This document shows, piece by piece, positions 1 to 8,955 of a stretch of DNA of 64,000 nucleotides (position 1 is the stretch's first letter; every line of letters starts with the position of its first letter). The translations under genes and the position numbers were made by a program. Below the pieces are notes generated by a model that did no database searches, was not told the DNA's origin, and worked only from the letters and a program-made list of their open reading frames with translations. Source of the DNA: Variovorax brevis (GTDB lineage: Bacteria > Pseudomonadota > Gammaproteobacteria > Burkholderiales > Burkholderiaceae_C); NCBI RefSeq assembly GCF_030317105.1, contig NZ_JASZYG010000008.1, positions 1 through 64,000 of the forward strand, given 5' to 3'.

Positions 1-3
1 GTT

Positions 4-44
4 GCGAGGCTCGGTCGTACGAGCAGTACGACGCTTCGCCTCGC
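4..44. repeat. Imperfect inverted repeat downstream of xylA
   Basis: The arms GCGAGGC (4-10) and GCCTCGC (38-44) enclose a second inverted pair, GTCGTAC (14-20) and GTACGAC (26-32), with a 5-base loop. It lies beyond the end of xylA, which is transcribed towards it, so it could end that operon's transcript or be a REP-like element. No T-run is visible because the window starts here. The rest of 1-103 shows no gene. Confidence 0.4.
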
Positions 45-103
45 GCCTACCATCAGGCCCTTTCTCTCGCAAACGCGACCCCGAAGCGTATTTCAACAGC
101 CTG

Positions 104-1420
104 CTAGCCGCCGTTGAAGCGGTTGAACCAGTTCTCCAGCCGCTCCTGCTGACCTGAGCGCGGCGGCTCATCGACATTGCGCGCCAGCGCGTGCGCCGCG
201 GCGTCGGCCAGGCTGCCGGCCAGCAGCTTCGTTCCGGTGCCTTCGCGCCAGCCGGCATAGCGATCGGCCAGGAAGCGCGCGTGACCACCGTCGTTGATCA
301 TCTGCTCGGCGGCGAGCAATGCCCGCGCGCACAGGTCCATGGCGCCGACATGGCCGTGGAACATGTCTTCGGGGTCGATGGAGGGGCGCCTCACCTTGGC
401 GTCGAAGTTCAGGCCGCCGGTGGCGAAGCCGCCGCCGCGCAGGATGGTGTACATCGCGAGCGCCATCTCGCTGAGATTGTTCGGAAACTGGTCGGTGTCC
501 CAGCCGCACTGCATGTCGCCGCGATTCATGTCGATGGAGCCGAAGATGCCCAGCGCCTGCGCCGTTGCGATCTCGTGCTCGAAGCTGTGGCCGGCAAGCG
601 TGGCGTGGTTGGCCTCGATGTTGACCTTGATCTCCTTTTCGAGCCCGTTCTTTTGCAGGAAGCCGAACACCGTGGCGACGTCGAAGTCGTATTGGTGCTT
701 GGTGGGTTCGCGCGGCTTGGGCTCGATGAGGATGGTGCCCTTGAAGCCGATCTTGTGCTTGTGCTCCACCACCATCTGCATGAAGCGGCCCAGTTGCGAG
801 AGTTCCTGCTGCATGTCGGTGTTGAGCAGGGTTTCGTAGCCTTCGCGGCCGCCCCACAGCACGTAGTTCTCGCCGCCCAGGCGCTTGGTGGCTTCCATCG
901 CCTCCTTCACCTGCAGGGCGGCGAGCGCGAACACTTCGGGGTTCGGATTGGTGGCCGCACCGGCAATGAAGCGCCGGTGGCTGAACAGGTTGGCCGTGCC
1001 CCACAGCAGCTTGACGCCCGCCTCGGATTGCTTCTTTTCAAGCACGTCGACCATGCGCTTGAACAGTTCCACCGAATCCTTGGGTGTCGCCCCTTCGGGC
1101 GCCACGTCGCGGTCGTGAAAGCAATAGAAGGGCGCGCCCAGGCGGCGGAAGAACTCGAAGGCGGCGTCGGCCTTGGCGAGTGCCGATTCCCACGGGTCGG
1201 AAATCTGGTGCCACGGACGCTTGAAGCTGCCGTCGTAGCCGAACACGTCGAAGCCGTTCCACGCGAAGCTGTGCCAGTAGCACACGGCAAAGCGCAACTG
1301 GTCTTCCATGCGCTTGCCCAGCACCATGCGGTTGGCGTCATAGTGATGAAAGGCCAGCGGGTTGTTGGAAGCCGCGCCTTCGAAGCGGATGGGCTCGACG
1401 GTGTCGAAGATGGTGGACAT
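104..1420 (-). CDS. xylA: Xylose isomerase XylA
   Basis: Converts D-xylose to D-xylulose in the cytoplasm, the step before xylulokinase. The 438-residue product has the usual length of class II xylose isomerases. Visible family features are the catalytic HDRD segment near residue 100, the metal-ligand stretch [12 protein letters not shown], and [15 protein letters not shown] and DMNRGD further on. The start is the ATG before [10 protein letters not shown]; a GAGGTC ribosome site lies just upstream and an upstream in-frame extension lacks family similarity. It is the last gene of a leftward operon and follows xylB by 19 bases. A related ketol-isomerase substrate cannot be excluded because the operon's uptake substrate is unknown. 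Confidence 0.95.
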   Translation of the reverse strand: MSTIFDTVEPIRFEGAASNNPLAFHHYDANRMVLGKRMEDQLRFAVCYWHSFAWNGFDVFGYDGSFKRPWHQISDPWESALAKADAAFEFFRRLGAPFYCFHDRDVAPEGATPKDSVELFKRMVDVLEKKQSEAGVKLLWGTANLFSHRRFIAGAATNPNPEVFALAALQVKEAMEATKRLGGENYVLWGGREGYETLLNTDMQQELSQLGRFMQMVVEHKHKIGFKGTILIEPKPREPTKHQYDFDVATVFGFLQKNGLEKEIKVNIEANHATLAGHSFEHEIATAQALGIFGSIDMNRGDMQCGWDTDQFPNNLSEMALAMYTILRGGGFATGGLNFDAKVRRPSIDPEDMFHGHVGAMDLCARALLAAEQMINDGGHARFLADRYAGWREGTGTKLLAGSLADAAAHALARNVDEPPRSGQQERLENWFNRFNGG

Positions 1421-1439
1421 GAAGTGACCTCGGATGAAA

Positions 1440-2915
1440 TCAGGGGTTCGTCGGCGGCTGCATTTCGGCGCGCAGGGCCTCGTACAAGCGCTGGAAGCGG
1501 GCGTGGCGTTCGGCAAAGGCGGAGCTTCGCGACGCGTCGGGATGGAAGCTGTCGGTCACCGGTGGCGGCGTGCACACCGATGCAACGGATTCGTTCGTGC
1601 GCGCGAGTCGAGCCAAGCGCGCCGCACCCAGGGCTGCGCCCACTTCGGCGCCGCTGCGCCGGTCCAGCGCGCGGCCCAGCACGTCGGCCAGCAGTTGGGC
1701 CCATGGGGCGCTGCGCGATCCTCCGCCCACGAGCGTGACGCTGTCGATGCGCGCGCCGCCGTCGATCAGCGCCTGTTGGCCATCGAGAAACGCAAAGGCC
1801 ACGCCTTCCAGAACGGAGCGCGCCAGATGGCCGCGGCCATGGTCGTGCGTGAGGCCGAAGAAGGTGCCGCTCGCGTAGGGGTTGTTGTGCGGCGTGCGCT
1901 CGCCGGAGAGATAGGGCAGGAAGATGGGCAGCGATGCGTTTGGCGGCAGTGCCTCGGCTTCAGCCACCAGTTGCGCCTCGCTGTCCGCATGCGTCGCGGT
2001 GCGCAGCCAGCGAAGGCAGCTTGCGGCGGCGAGCATCACCGTCATCTGGTGCCAAGTGCCGGGAAAGGCGTGGCAGAAGGCGTGCACCGCCCGCGACGGG
2101 TTGGGCGAGAACGCCTCGTTGGCGACGAAGTACACGCCCGAGGTGCCGAGCGACAAGAAGGCGGTGCCCGGTGATGCGACGCCGATGCCGGCCGCGCTCG
2201 CCGCGTTGTCGCCGGCGCCGCCTGCCACGATCACGCCCGGCGACAAGCCGAGGCGCGCGGCTACATCCGCGCGCACGGTGCCGCTGGATTCGCTACCCTC
2301 GACCAGTCGCGGCATGTGCGACGCGTTCAGGTGCGTGGCCGCCAGCATCGCATCGGACCAGCGGCGCGCGGCCACGTCGAGCCACAGCGTGCCGGCCGAA
2401 TCGGACATGTCCGAGACGGCTTCGCCCGTGAGTTGCAGGCGCACATGGTCCTTGGGCAGCAGCACCAGCGCGGTCTGGCGAAAGATGTCGGGCTCGTGCT
2501 TCTCGACCCACATCAACTTGGGCGCGGTGAAGCCCGGCATCGCGATGTTGCCGGTGATGCGGCGGCTGTCCGGTTCGCGTTGCTCGAGTTCGGCGCACTC
2601 GGCGTGGCTGCGGCCGTCGTTCCAGAGGATGGCGGGCCGCAGCACGCGGTGCTGAGCGTCGAGCAGGGTCGCGCCGTGCATCTGGCCCGACAAGCCAATG
2701 CCGCGCACCGCGCCATATTCCTTGGGATGTGCCGCGCGCAGCTTGCCCAGCGCAGTCTCGGTCGCGCGCCACCAGTCCTGCGGGTCCTGCTCCGACCACA
2801 AAGGGTGCGGCCGCGAAATGTCGATGGCGCAATGCGCCTGGCCCACGACGCTCTGCGCGTCGTCGACGAGCACCACCTTGACTTCGGAGGTGCCGAGATC
2901 GATTCCCAGATCCAT
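1440..2915 (-). CDS. xylB: Xylulokinase XylB
   Basis: FGGY-family kinase that phosphorylates D-xylulose to xylulose 5-phosphate, feeding the pentose phosphate pathway. The 491-residue protein starts [13 protein letters not shown], the phosphate-1 motif of the ASKHA fold. It has the xylulokinase-typical [17 protein letters not shown] and a C-terminal GGGSRS adenosine motif. The start chosen lies 7 bases after the preceding gene's stop, with AGGGACGG upstream; a longer in-frame start would overlap that gene. Its position directly before xylA supports D-xylulose over other ketoses. Confidence 0.93.
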   Translation of the reverse strand: MDLGIDLGTSEVKVVLVDDAQSVVGQAHCAIDISRPHPLWSEQDPQDWWRATETALGKLRAAHPKEYGAVRGIGLSGQMHGATLLDAQHRVLRPAILWNDGRSHAECAELEQREPDSRRITGNIAMPGFTAPKLMWVEKHEPDIFRQTALVLLPKDHVRLQLTGEAVSDMSDSAGTLWLDVAARRWSDAMLAATHLNASHMPRLVEGSESSGTVRADVAARLGLSPGVIVAGGAGDNAASAAGIGVASPGTAFLSLGTSGVYFVANEAFSPNPSRAVHAFCHAFPGTWHQMTVMLAAASCLRWLRTATHADSEAQLVAEAEALPPNASLPIFLPYLSGERTPHNNPYASGTFFGLTHDHGRGHLARSVLEGVAFAFLDGQQALIDGGARIDSVTLVGGGSRSAPWAQLLADVLGRALDRRSGAEVGAALGAARLARLARTNESVASVCTPPPVTDSFHPDASRSSAFAERHARFQRLYEALRAEMQPPTNP

Positions 2916-2922
2916 TCCGTCC

Positions 2923-4110
2923 CTAAAGTTGCAAGCGGGCGTCCACCCAACGGCCGTCCGCACGGCTCGATTCGACCACGGCTTCGATGAATTTCATACC
3001 GCGTGCGCCGTCTTCCACCGTCGGCACCGAGCAGGCTTTCGGGTCCGGCGCGCGCGATTCCCAGCGTGCGTGCAATTGCTCGGCGACATCGCGGTAGAGC
3101 TGTGCAAAGCCTTCCAGATAGCCCTCGGGATGCCCGGCAGGGATGCGCGTGGCATGGCCGGCCGCCGCGCCTGCGGCCGCGCCACCGCGCGTGATGAGCC
3201 TCGGCGCCTGACCCAGCGGCGTGAACCACAGGTGGTTCGGCTGCTCCTGGCGGAATTCCAGGCCGGCTTTGGTGCCGTAGACGCGCACCCGCAACCCGTT
3301 CTCGTTGCCCGGTGCCACCTGGCTGGACCACACCATGCCGCGCGCACCGTTCGTGTAGCGCATCAGCACGTGGGCGTTGTCGTCCAGGCGGCGGCATTCG
3401 ACGAAGGTCGTGAGGTCGGCGCTGACGGCTTGCAGCTCAAGGCCCGAGATGAACCGTCCCAGATGTTCCGCATGCGTGCCAATGTCGCCCAGCGAACCGC
3501 CCGCCCCCGCCTGCGCCGGATCGACACGCCACGACGCCTGCTTTTGCCCGGTCGATTCGAGGTCGGTGCTGAGCCAATCCTGCGGGTACTCGGCGTGCAC
3601 GAGGCGGATCTCACCCAGCTCGCCGGCCGCCACCATTTCGCGCGCCTGCCGAACCATCGGGTAGCCGCTGTAGTTGTGGGTCAACGCAAACAGACGCTTG
3701 CTTTCGCGCACGCGCTGCACGAGGTCGATCGCCTCGGCGAGCGTGGTGGTCACGGGCTTGTCGCAGATCACGTCGATGCCCGCATCCAGAAAAGCGCGGG
3801 CGATCGGCGCGTGCAGATGGTTGGGCGTGACGATCGACACCACGTCGATGCCGTCCTCTCGCGACGCCTCGGCCTTGGCCATTGCCGCAAAGTCGGCGTA
3901 GCTGCGTTCCGGCGCGATGTGCAGCTCGGCCGCACTCGCCGCGGCCCGCGCGGCGTCCGACGACAGTGCGCCGGCCACCAGTTCATAGGCGTCGTCCAGC
4001 CGCGCCGCGATGCGGTGCACGCCGCCAATGAAGGCGCCCTGCCCTCCCCCCACCATGCCCAGTCGAATGCGGCGTGGCGCTGCGCTTGTCTTGCTTCCTT
4101 CGATGGTCAT
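2923..4110 (-). CDS. Gfo/Idh/MocA-family NAD(P)-dependent sugar dehydrogenase
   Basis: A 395-residue oxidoreductase with an N-terminal Rossmann fold (LGMVGGGQGAFIGGVHR, residues about 17-33), a DKPVTTTLAEA segment containing the conserved EKP-like lysine, and a C-terminal Gfo/Idh/MocA alpha/beta domain. Family members oxidise sugars, inositols or sugar derivatives. Here it is flanked by an isomerase/epimerase and xylB, so it probably oxidises or reduces a pentose, polyol or cyclitol brought in by the divergent ABC importer. The substrate cannot be read from sequence. It starts 19 bases after the upstream gene's stop. Confidence 0.85.
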   Translation of the reverse strand: MTIEGSKTSAAPRRIRLGMVGGGQGAFIGGVHRIAARLDDAYELVAGALSSDAARAAASAAELHIAPERSYADFAAMAKAEASREDGIDVVSIVTPNHLHAPIARAFLDAGIDVICDKPVTTTLAEAIDLVQRVRESKRLFALTHNYSGYPMVRQAREMVAAGELGEIRLVHAEYPQDWLSTDLESTGQKQASWRVDPAQAGAGGSLGDIGTHAEHLGRFISGLELQAVSADLTTFVECRRLDDNAHVLMRYTNGARGMVWSSQVAPGNENGLRVRVYGTKAGLEFRQEQPNHLWFTPLGQAPRLITRGGAAAGAAAGHATRIPAGHPEGYLEGFAQLYRDVAEQLHARWESRAPDPKACSVPTVEDGARGMKFIEAVVESSRADGRWVDARLQL

Positions 4111-4129
4111 GGGCGCGCCCCTTCGCGGT

Positions 4130-5185
4130 TCAGGCGACGCCCAGCATCTTCTTGTTCGCGGCAGTGTTCACGCCGCCCCCCGCGAAATCGTCGAAGGCGC
4201 GCTCGGCCACGCGGATGATGTGGTCGGCGATGAAGGTCGCGCCTTCGCGGGCGCCGTCTTCCGGATGCTTGATGCAGCACTCCCATTCCAGCACCGCCCA
4301 GCCGGGGAAGTCGTACTGCGCCATCTTCGAGAAGATCGCCGCGAAGTCGACCTGCCCGTCGCCCAGCGAACGGAAGCGCCCTGCCCGGTTGATCCACGAC
4401 TGAAAGCCGCCGTACACGCCTTGCTTGCCGGTCGGGTTGAACTCCGCATCCTTCACGTGGAAGATCTTGATGCGCTCGTGGTAGTTGTCGATGTAGTCGA
4501 GGTAGTTGAGTTGCTGCAGCACGAAGTGGCTCGGGTCGTACAGCAGGCAGGCGCGTGGGTGATTGCCCACTCGCTCCAGGAACATCTCGTAGGTGACGCC
4601 GTCGTGCAGGTCTTCACCCGGATGGATCTCGTAGCAGACGTCGACGCCCGCGTTGTCAAAGGCATCGAGGATCGGCTTCCAGCGTTTGGCCAGTTCGTCG
4701 AAGGCTTCTTCGATCAGGCCGGCCGGGCGCGGCGGCCATGAATAAAGGTAAGGCCACGCGAGCGCGCCTGAGAAGGTGGCGTGTGCCGTGAGTCCGAGGT
4801 TGGCGGAGGCTTGCGCGGCGAAGCGCATCTGCTCCACCGCCCACTTCTGCCGCGCCTCGGGGTTGTTGCGAACCTCGGGCGCTGCAAAGCCATCGAAGCC
4901 CGCGTCGTACGCCGGATGCACGGCCACCAGTTGGCCCTGCAAGTGCGTCGAGAGTTCGGTGATCTGCAAGCCATGCTTTGAAAGTGTGCCCTTCACTTCG
5001 TCGCAGTAGGTCTTGCTTTCGGCGGCCTTCTTCAGGTCGAACAGGCGGCCGTCCCAGCTCGGCATCTGCACGCCCTTGTAGCCCAGGCCCGCGGCCCACG
5101 CGGCGATCGAATCGAGGGCGTTGAAGGGGGCCTGGTCGCCTGCGAACTGGGCCAGGAAGATGGCGGGGCCCTTGATGGTTTTCAT
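4130..5185 (-). CDS. Sugar phosphate isomerase/epimerase (AP-endonuclease-2-like TIM barrel)
   Basis: A 351-residue protein of the xylose-isomerase-like TIM-barrel superfamily that includes inosose isomerases and hexulose epimerases. Metal-ligand type residues are visible in CYEIHPGEDLHDG, LLYDPSHFVLQQ and IFHVKDAEFNP, and in AVLEWEC near the end. The ATG at 5185 has AGGAG eight bases upstream; longer in-frame starts would run back into the operator region. It is first in the leftward operon, directly downstream of the divergent promoter region, so it should be controlled with the transporter. Confidence 0.88.
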   Translation of the reverse strand: MKTIKGPAIFLAQFAGDQAPFNALDSIAAWAAGLGYKGVQMPSWDGRLFDLKKAAESKTYCDEVKGTLSKHGLQITELSTHLQGQLVAVHPAYDAGFDGFAAPEVRNNPEARQKWAVEQMRFAAQASANLGLTAHATFSGALAWPYLYSWPPRPAGLIEEAFDELAKRWKPILDAFDNAGVDVCYEIHPGEDLHDGVTYEMFLERVGNHPRACLLYDPSHFVLQQLNYLDYIDNYHERIKIFHVKDAEFNPTGKQGVYGGFQSWINRAGRFRSLGDGQVDFAAIFSKMAQYDFPGWAVLEWECCIKHPEDGAREGATFIADHIIRVAERAFDDFAGGGVNTAANKKMLGVA

Positions 5186-5258
5186 GTGTTGTCTCCTGCG
5201 GTGAAAACGCGAGCGACCGTCGCGCGAAGCACGTGCGCGGTGCCCGAAATCCGGCGCG

Positions 5259-5287
5259 ATGATGCGACCCAAAAAATTCAATGTCAA
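5259..5287 (-). promoter_or_regulatory. Leftward sigma-70 promoter of the isomerase-xylBA operon
   Basis: On the minus strand TTGACA (5287-5282) is followed after 17 bases by CATCAT (5264-5259), a full -35 match and a 4/6 -10 match. It lies about 75-100 bases upstream of the first leftward gene. Its -35 box is four bases from operator 1, so a bound regulator should cover it. Confidence 0.6.
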
Positions 5288-5290
5288 CAT

Positions 5291-5303
5291 CTGGTCTGAC
5301 CAG
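5291..5303. promoter_or_regulatory. Operator 1 (FadR/GntR-type palindrome)
   Basis: CTGGTCTGACCAG is a perfect palindrome apart from its central base. It carries the TGGTnnnACCA core bound by many FadR-subfamily GntR repressors. It sits between the -35 boxes of the leftward and rightward promoters, so one bound dimer could block both. The gene at 13808 codes for a FadR-type regulator in the same operon, its likely ligand. The assignment of regulator to site is inference. Confidence 0.75.
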
Positions 5304-5332
5304 TTGACACTCGTTTCTCAAGCTCCTATTCT
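5304..5332 (+). promoter_or_regulatory. Rightward sigma-70 promoter of the ABC importer operon
   Basis: TTGACA (5304-5309), a spacer of exactly 17 bases, then TATTCT (5327-5332). The -35 box abuts operator 1, and the expected start site near 5339 falls in operator 2, the arrangement expected for repression. Confidence 0.8.
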
Positions 5333-5335
5333 GCG

Positions 5336-5348
5336 CTGGTCTGACCAG
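5336..5348. promoter_or_regulatory. Operator 2 (second copy of the palindrome)
   Basis: A second identical copy of CTGGTCTGACCAG, 45 bases from the first measured start to start, about four helical turns. It overlaps the expected rightward transcription start. Two sites on the same face of the helix would allow cooperative binding or looping. Confidence 0.75.
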
Positions 5349-5404
5349 ATGCAGGTCGGCACCACAAGCGGGAAACCGCACTACAACGGAGACAGGAGAC
5401 ACGC

Positions 5405-6715
5405 ATGTTGAAGACTTTCTCGAAGGTCATGGCAGCGGCTGCGCTGCTGACGTTTGCGCAACTGGGTCAGGCGCAGCAGAAGCTCACGATCTTGTGGGCG
5501 GAGTGGGACCCGGCCAACTACTTGCAGGAGTTGGTGAAGGACTACGAAAAGCAATCAGGGGTGAAGGTGGTCGTCGAAACCACGCCATGGCCGGACTTCC
5601 AGAACAAGGCCTTCAAGGAGTTCACCGCCAAGGGCTCGGCCTACGACATGGTGGTGGGTGACTCGCAATGGTTGGGTGCCGGATCTACCGGCGGCCACTA
5701 CGTCGACCTGACCGACTTCTTCAAGAAGAACAAGGTGGGCGACCTGATGGCACCCGCCACAGTGGCGGGCTACGCCGAGTACCCGGGCAAGAGTGGCAAA
5801 TATTGGGCCATTCCGCTCGAAGGCGATGCCAACGGCTTTGCCTACCGCAAGGACTGGTTCGAAGACCCGAAGGAAATGGCCGCCTTCAAGGCCAAGTACG
5901 GCTATGACCTGGCGGTGCCCAAGACCTGGAAGGAACTGGGCGACATCGCCGAGTTCTTCCACCGCCCGAAAGAAAAGCGCTACGGCCTGACCATCTACAC
6001 CGACAACGCATATGACGCGCTGGTGATGGGCGTTGAGAACGTGACCTTCGGCTACGGCGCCGACCTGGGAGACTTCTCCACCTACAAGGTGCAGGGCATG
6101 ATCAATTCCAAGGAAGCGATCGAAGCGCTGAAGTTCTACAAGAAGCTCTACGGCTACACGCCGCCGGACTGGGGCAAGACCTTCTTCCAGGAAGCCAACC
6201 AGGCGATGACCGAAGGCCTCGTGTCGATGAGCATGAACTTCTTCGCCTTCTTCCCGGCGCTGGCCAACCCGGCGACCAACAAGTACTCGAAGGTGACGGG
6301 CTTCTTCCCGATGCCCAAGGGCCCGAGCGGCAAGCAGTTCGCGGCGCTGGGCGGCCAGGGCATCTCGGTGGTGTCGTACTCCAAGAACAAGGACGCCTCG
6401 ATGAAGTTCCTCGAGTGGTTCATCAAGGACGACACGCAGAAGAAGTGGGCTGCGCTGGGCGGCTACACCTGCAGCACCGCGATCCTGAAGTCGGATGAGT
6501 TCCGCAAGGCGACGCCCTACAACGAAGCCTTCTACCAGTCGATGTTCATGGTGAAGGACTTCTGGGCGGTGCCTGAGTATGCGGAACTGCTGACCGCTGC
6601 GAACAAGCGCTGGCACCCGTTCATCGTCGGCGGCAAGGGCACGGCCGAGGAAGCGGCGAACGGTCTGGCCAAGGACTGGGAAGCCACCTTCAAGAAATAC
6701 GGCCGCACGAAGTAG
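5405..6715 (+). CDS. ABC transporter sugar-binding protein (family 1)
   Basis: Periplasmic solute receptor of a carbohydrate importer, 436 residues. The first 23 residues form a Sec signal peptide (MLKTFSKV, hydrophobic AAAALLTFAQ, cleavage after GQA). The mature part begins KLTILWAEWDPANYLQEL, as in MalE/UgpB-like receptors. GGAGACAGGAGAC upstream gives a strong ribosome site for the ATG at 5405. It is first in the rightward operon, behind the operator-flanked promoter. The ligand is unknown; the metabolic neighbours point to a pentose, polyol or related sugar. Confidence 0.9.
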   Translation: MLKTFSKVMAAAALLTFAQLGQAQQKLTILWAEWDPANYLQELVKDYEKQSGVKVVVETTPWPDFQNKAFKEFTAKGSAYDMVVGDSQWLGAGSTGGHYVDLTDFFKKNKVGDLMAPATVAGYAEYPGKSGKYWAIPLEGDANGFAYRKDWFEDPKEMAAFKAKYGYDLAVPKTWKELGDIAEFFHRPKEKRYGLTIYTDNAYDALVMGVENVTFGYGADLGDFSTYKVQGMINSKEAIEALKFYKKLYGYTPPDWGKTFFQEANQAMTEGLVSMSMNFFAFFPALANPATNKYSKVTGFFPMPKGPSGKQFAALGGQGISVVSYSKNKDASMKFLEWFIKDDTQKKWAALGGYTCSTAILKSDEFRKATPYNEAFYQSMFMVKDFWAVPEYAELLTAANKRWHPFIVGGKGTAEEAANGLAKDWEATFKKYGRTK

Positions 6716-6729
6716 CAGGTTCTCTTCCT

Positions 6730-6840
6730 CTCTCTCCCTCCGGGAGAGGGTCGGGGTGAGGGCACCGGGCGGTTGAACAGGCTGCAAGTCATCCACCGCC
6801 CATGCCCCTCACCCCCGCCCTCTCCCCCGAGGGGCGAGGG
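6730..6840. repeat. REP-like pair of inverted GC-rich repeats inside the operon
   Basis: Two copies of a CCCTCACCCC-type element lie in opposite orientation at about 6730-6762 and 6805-6840. Each can also fold alone: CTCTCCC (6732-6738) pairs with GGGAGAG (6742-6748), and CCCTC/CCCC pairs with GGGG/GAGGG in the second copy. The element lies between the binding-protein gene and the first permease gene, the place where REP hairpins in malE-malF lower downstream expression. Confidence 0.8.
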
Positions 6841-6861
6841 AGCCAATACCGGAATCCCGAC

Positions 6862-7770
6862 ATGAGCACCATCATTTCACCCGCACTCAAGCGTGCCGGG
6901 CCGGCAGCGCCACGCCGCGGCCTGAGCGATCTGGCGATACGCAACCTGTTCATCATCCCGACGATCGCCTTCCTGATCATCTTCAACATCTTTCCACTGC
7001 TCTATTCGCTGGGCTATTCCTTCACCGACTACCGCGCGTCGATGAACGACCCGGTGAACTTCGTCGGGTTGCAGAACTACCGCGAGTTGCTCGCCGATGA
7101 ATACGTGTGGGCCAACTTCACGCTCACCGCCAAGTACGTCGTGATGTCGGTGACTGGCCAGGTGCTGGTGGGCTTCGGTGCAGCCCTGCTCCTCAACCGC
7201 GCAATCCCGGCCAAGGGCCTGCTCACCACGCTGCTGATGCTGCCGATGATGATGTGCATGGCCGTGGTGGGCCTCTTCTGGCAACTGCTCTACAACCCGT
7301 CGTGGGGCATCATCAACTACGTGTTCTTCACCGACGGAAAGGTGTGGCTGTCGGACCCGGACACCGCGCTGATGGCGATCGCGATTACCGACATCTGGAT
7401 GTGGTCGCCATTCGTGATGCTGCTGTCGCTGGCAGGGCTCTCGGCCATTCCGCCATCGCTCTATGAAGCGGCCGCCATCGACCGTGCCTCGCGCTGGTTC
7501 GTGTTCAGGCGCATCACGCTGCCGCTGGTGGCGCCGCTGCTGCTCATCGCCATCATCTTCCGCACGATGGAAGCTTTCAAGACCTTCGACATCGCCTACG
7601 TGATGACCAGCATGGACGAGACCGAGCTGGTGGCGATCAAGCTCTACAAGATGGCGTTCCAGGAATGGCAGACGGGGCGATCGTGCGCGTTGGCGTACAT
7701 CGTGTTGCTCGCGGTCCTGGCCATCACCAACGTGTACGTGAAGTACCTCAACCGTTTGAAAGAACGCTGA
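6862..7770 (+). CDS. ABC sugar transporter permease (MalF-like)
   Basis: Inner-membrane permease of 302 residues. A hydrophobic first segment begins near LFIIPTIAFLIIFNIF, several more follow, and the EAA cytoplasmic loop reads EAAAIDRASRWFVFRRITLP. This loop docks on the ATPase subunits. The ATG at 6862 (STIISPALKR) is preferred because an upstream in-frame start would translate the REP-like repeat. Its stop is followed after one base by the start of the second permease. Confidence 0.9.
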   Translation: MSTIISPALKRAGPAAPRRGLSDLAIRNLFIIPTIAFLIIFNIFPLLYSLGYSFTDYRASMNDPVNFVGLQNYRELLADEYVWANFTLTAKYVVMSVTGQVLVGFGAALLLNRAIPAKGLLTTLLMLPMMMCMAVVGLFWQLLYNPSWGIINYVFFTDGKVWLSDPDTALMAIAITDIWMWSPFVMLLSLAGLSAIPPSLYEAAAIDRASRWFVFRRITLPLVAPLLLIAIIFRTMEAFKTFDIAYVMTSMDETELVAIKLYKMAFQEWQTGRSCALAYIVLLAVLAITNVYVKYLNRLKER

Positions 7771-7771
7771 G

Positions 7772-8731
7772 ATGGCCATCGTCCAATCCCGCGCATCCCG
7801 CTGGTGGAACCGCGGCGCCATCGTGCTGGCGCTGGCGCTGCTGGTGCTGATGATGATCCCGCTCTACTGGATCGGCTCAACCGCGTTCAAGGCGCGTGCC
7901 GACGCGACGACCGTGCCGCCCACGGTGATCTTCGAGCCCGAACTCACGCCCTTCATCAAGCTCTTCACATCGCGCGTGCAGCAGCGTGGCGCCATGGACC
8001 AGGCGGCTTACGACAAGGCGCCCTGGTGGGAGAAGCGCGTGATGGAAGGCGGCGACCGTTTCCTGCGCGACGACAAGGGCAACGTCGAATCGTCGGGCTA
8101 CATCTCGCGCTTCATCAACAGCATCATCGTCGCGGTGATCAGCACCTTCCTCGCGGTGGCGCTGGGGACGGTGACGGCCTACGGCTTCTCGCGCTTCAAG
8201 ATGCCGGGCGAGGATGACTGGCTCTTCTTCATCCTCTCGACACGCATGCTGCCGCCGGTGGTGGTGGCGATTCCGATGTTCCTGATGTACCGCGCGGTTG
8301 GGCTGGTCGACACGCACATCGGGCTCATCATTCTTTACACCGCCTTCAACCTCTCCTTCTCGGTGTGGCTCATGAAAGGCTTCATCGACGAGATCCCGAA
8401 GGAGTACGAAGAGGCTGCGCTGGTCGACGGCTACACGCGCATGGAGGCCTTCTTCAAAATCGTGCTGCCACAGGCAACCACCGGCATCGCGGCGACGGCC
8501 GTGTTCTGCTTCATCACTGCCTGGAACGAATACGCCTTCGCGCTGATGATGACCAACAAGAACGCGCAGACGGCGCCGCCCTACATCCCCTCGCAGCTCG
8601 GCTCGGGCATGACCGACTGGACCGTGATCGCGGCGGGCAGCCTGCTGTTCCTGATTCCGGTGGCGCTCTTCACCTTCTTCCTGCGCGCGCACTTGCTGCG
8701 CGGCGTCACCTTCGGCGCCATCCGCCGATGA
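7772..8731 (+). CDS. ABC sugar transporter permease (MalG-like)
   Basis: Second inner-membrane permease, 319 residues. An N-terminal membrane segment (IVLALALLVLMMIPLYWIGS) is followed by a periplasmic insert of about 60 residues, then five membrane segments and the EAA loop EYEEAALVDGYTRMEAFFKI. It pairs with the MalF-like subunit. Its stop overlaps the start of the next small gene (ATGA), which indicates translational coupling. Confidence 0.9.
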   Translation: MAIVQSRASRWWNRGAIVLALALLVLMMIPLYWIGSTAFKARADATTVPPTVIFEPELTPFIKLFTSRVQQRGAMDQAAYDKAPWWEKRVMEGGDRFLRDDKGNVESSGYISRFINSIIVAVISTFLAVALGTVTAYGFSRFKMPGEDDWLFFILSTRMLPPVVVAIPMFLMYRAVGLVDTHIGLIILYTAFNLSFSVWLMKGFIDEIPKEYEEAALVDGYTRMEAFFKIVLPQATTGIAATAVFCFITAWNEYAFALMMTNKNAQTAPPYIPSQLGSGMTDWTVIAAGSLLFLIPVALFTFFLRAHLLRGVTFGAIRR

Positions 8732-8955
8732 ACCCGATGTTCTTCAAGCAACACGCCCGCCGACTCGAATTCGCCAGCATGGTTCTGATGGTGCTGGGCA
8801 TCGTCGCGCTATGCCAGCCGTGGAGCGAGTTCTTCCACAGCTACAGCGTCCTGATGATCATCCTGGGCCTCATCGCATTCAACGTGTTCTCGCGCATCAA
8901 GTCGCCGGACGAGCCCGCAGCCGATCGCGTGATCCCCCGGGGAGGCGCGCACTGA
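8728..8955 (+). CDS. Small two-helix membrane protein of the ABC operon
   Basis: A 75-residue protein with two predicted membrane helices (about 16-33 and 40-57) and a short polar tail. It overlaps the permease stop by four bases and the ATPase start by one base, so it is clearly part of the coupled operon. Small membrane proteins in this position accompany rhizobial glycerol-type importers (GlpU/DUF2160-like); whether this one is homologous I cannot tell by eye. It is probably an accessory transporter subunit. Confidence 0.75.
   Translation: MNPMFFKQHARRLEFASMVLMVLGIVALCQPWSEFFHSYSVLMIILGLIAFNVFSRIKSPDEPAADRVIPRGGAH

Noticed and set aside
1421-1516. Upstream in-frame start for xylA adding 32 residues
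   Set aside because: It would overlap the end of xylB, has no family similarity and ignores the GAGGTC site before the ATG at 1420.
191-1738. Long open frame on the plus strand across xylA
   Set aside because: It is antisense to xylA, whose protein is unmistakable; long mirror frames are expected in GC-rich genes. The composition (Ala/Gly/Val/His runs) has no domain character. The same applies to frames opposite topB (22400-24358), sucCD (31962-33941) and the binding protein (5555-6796).
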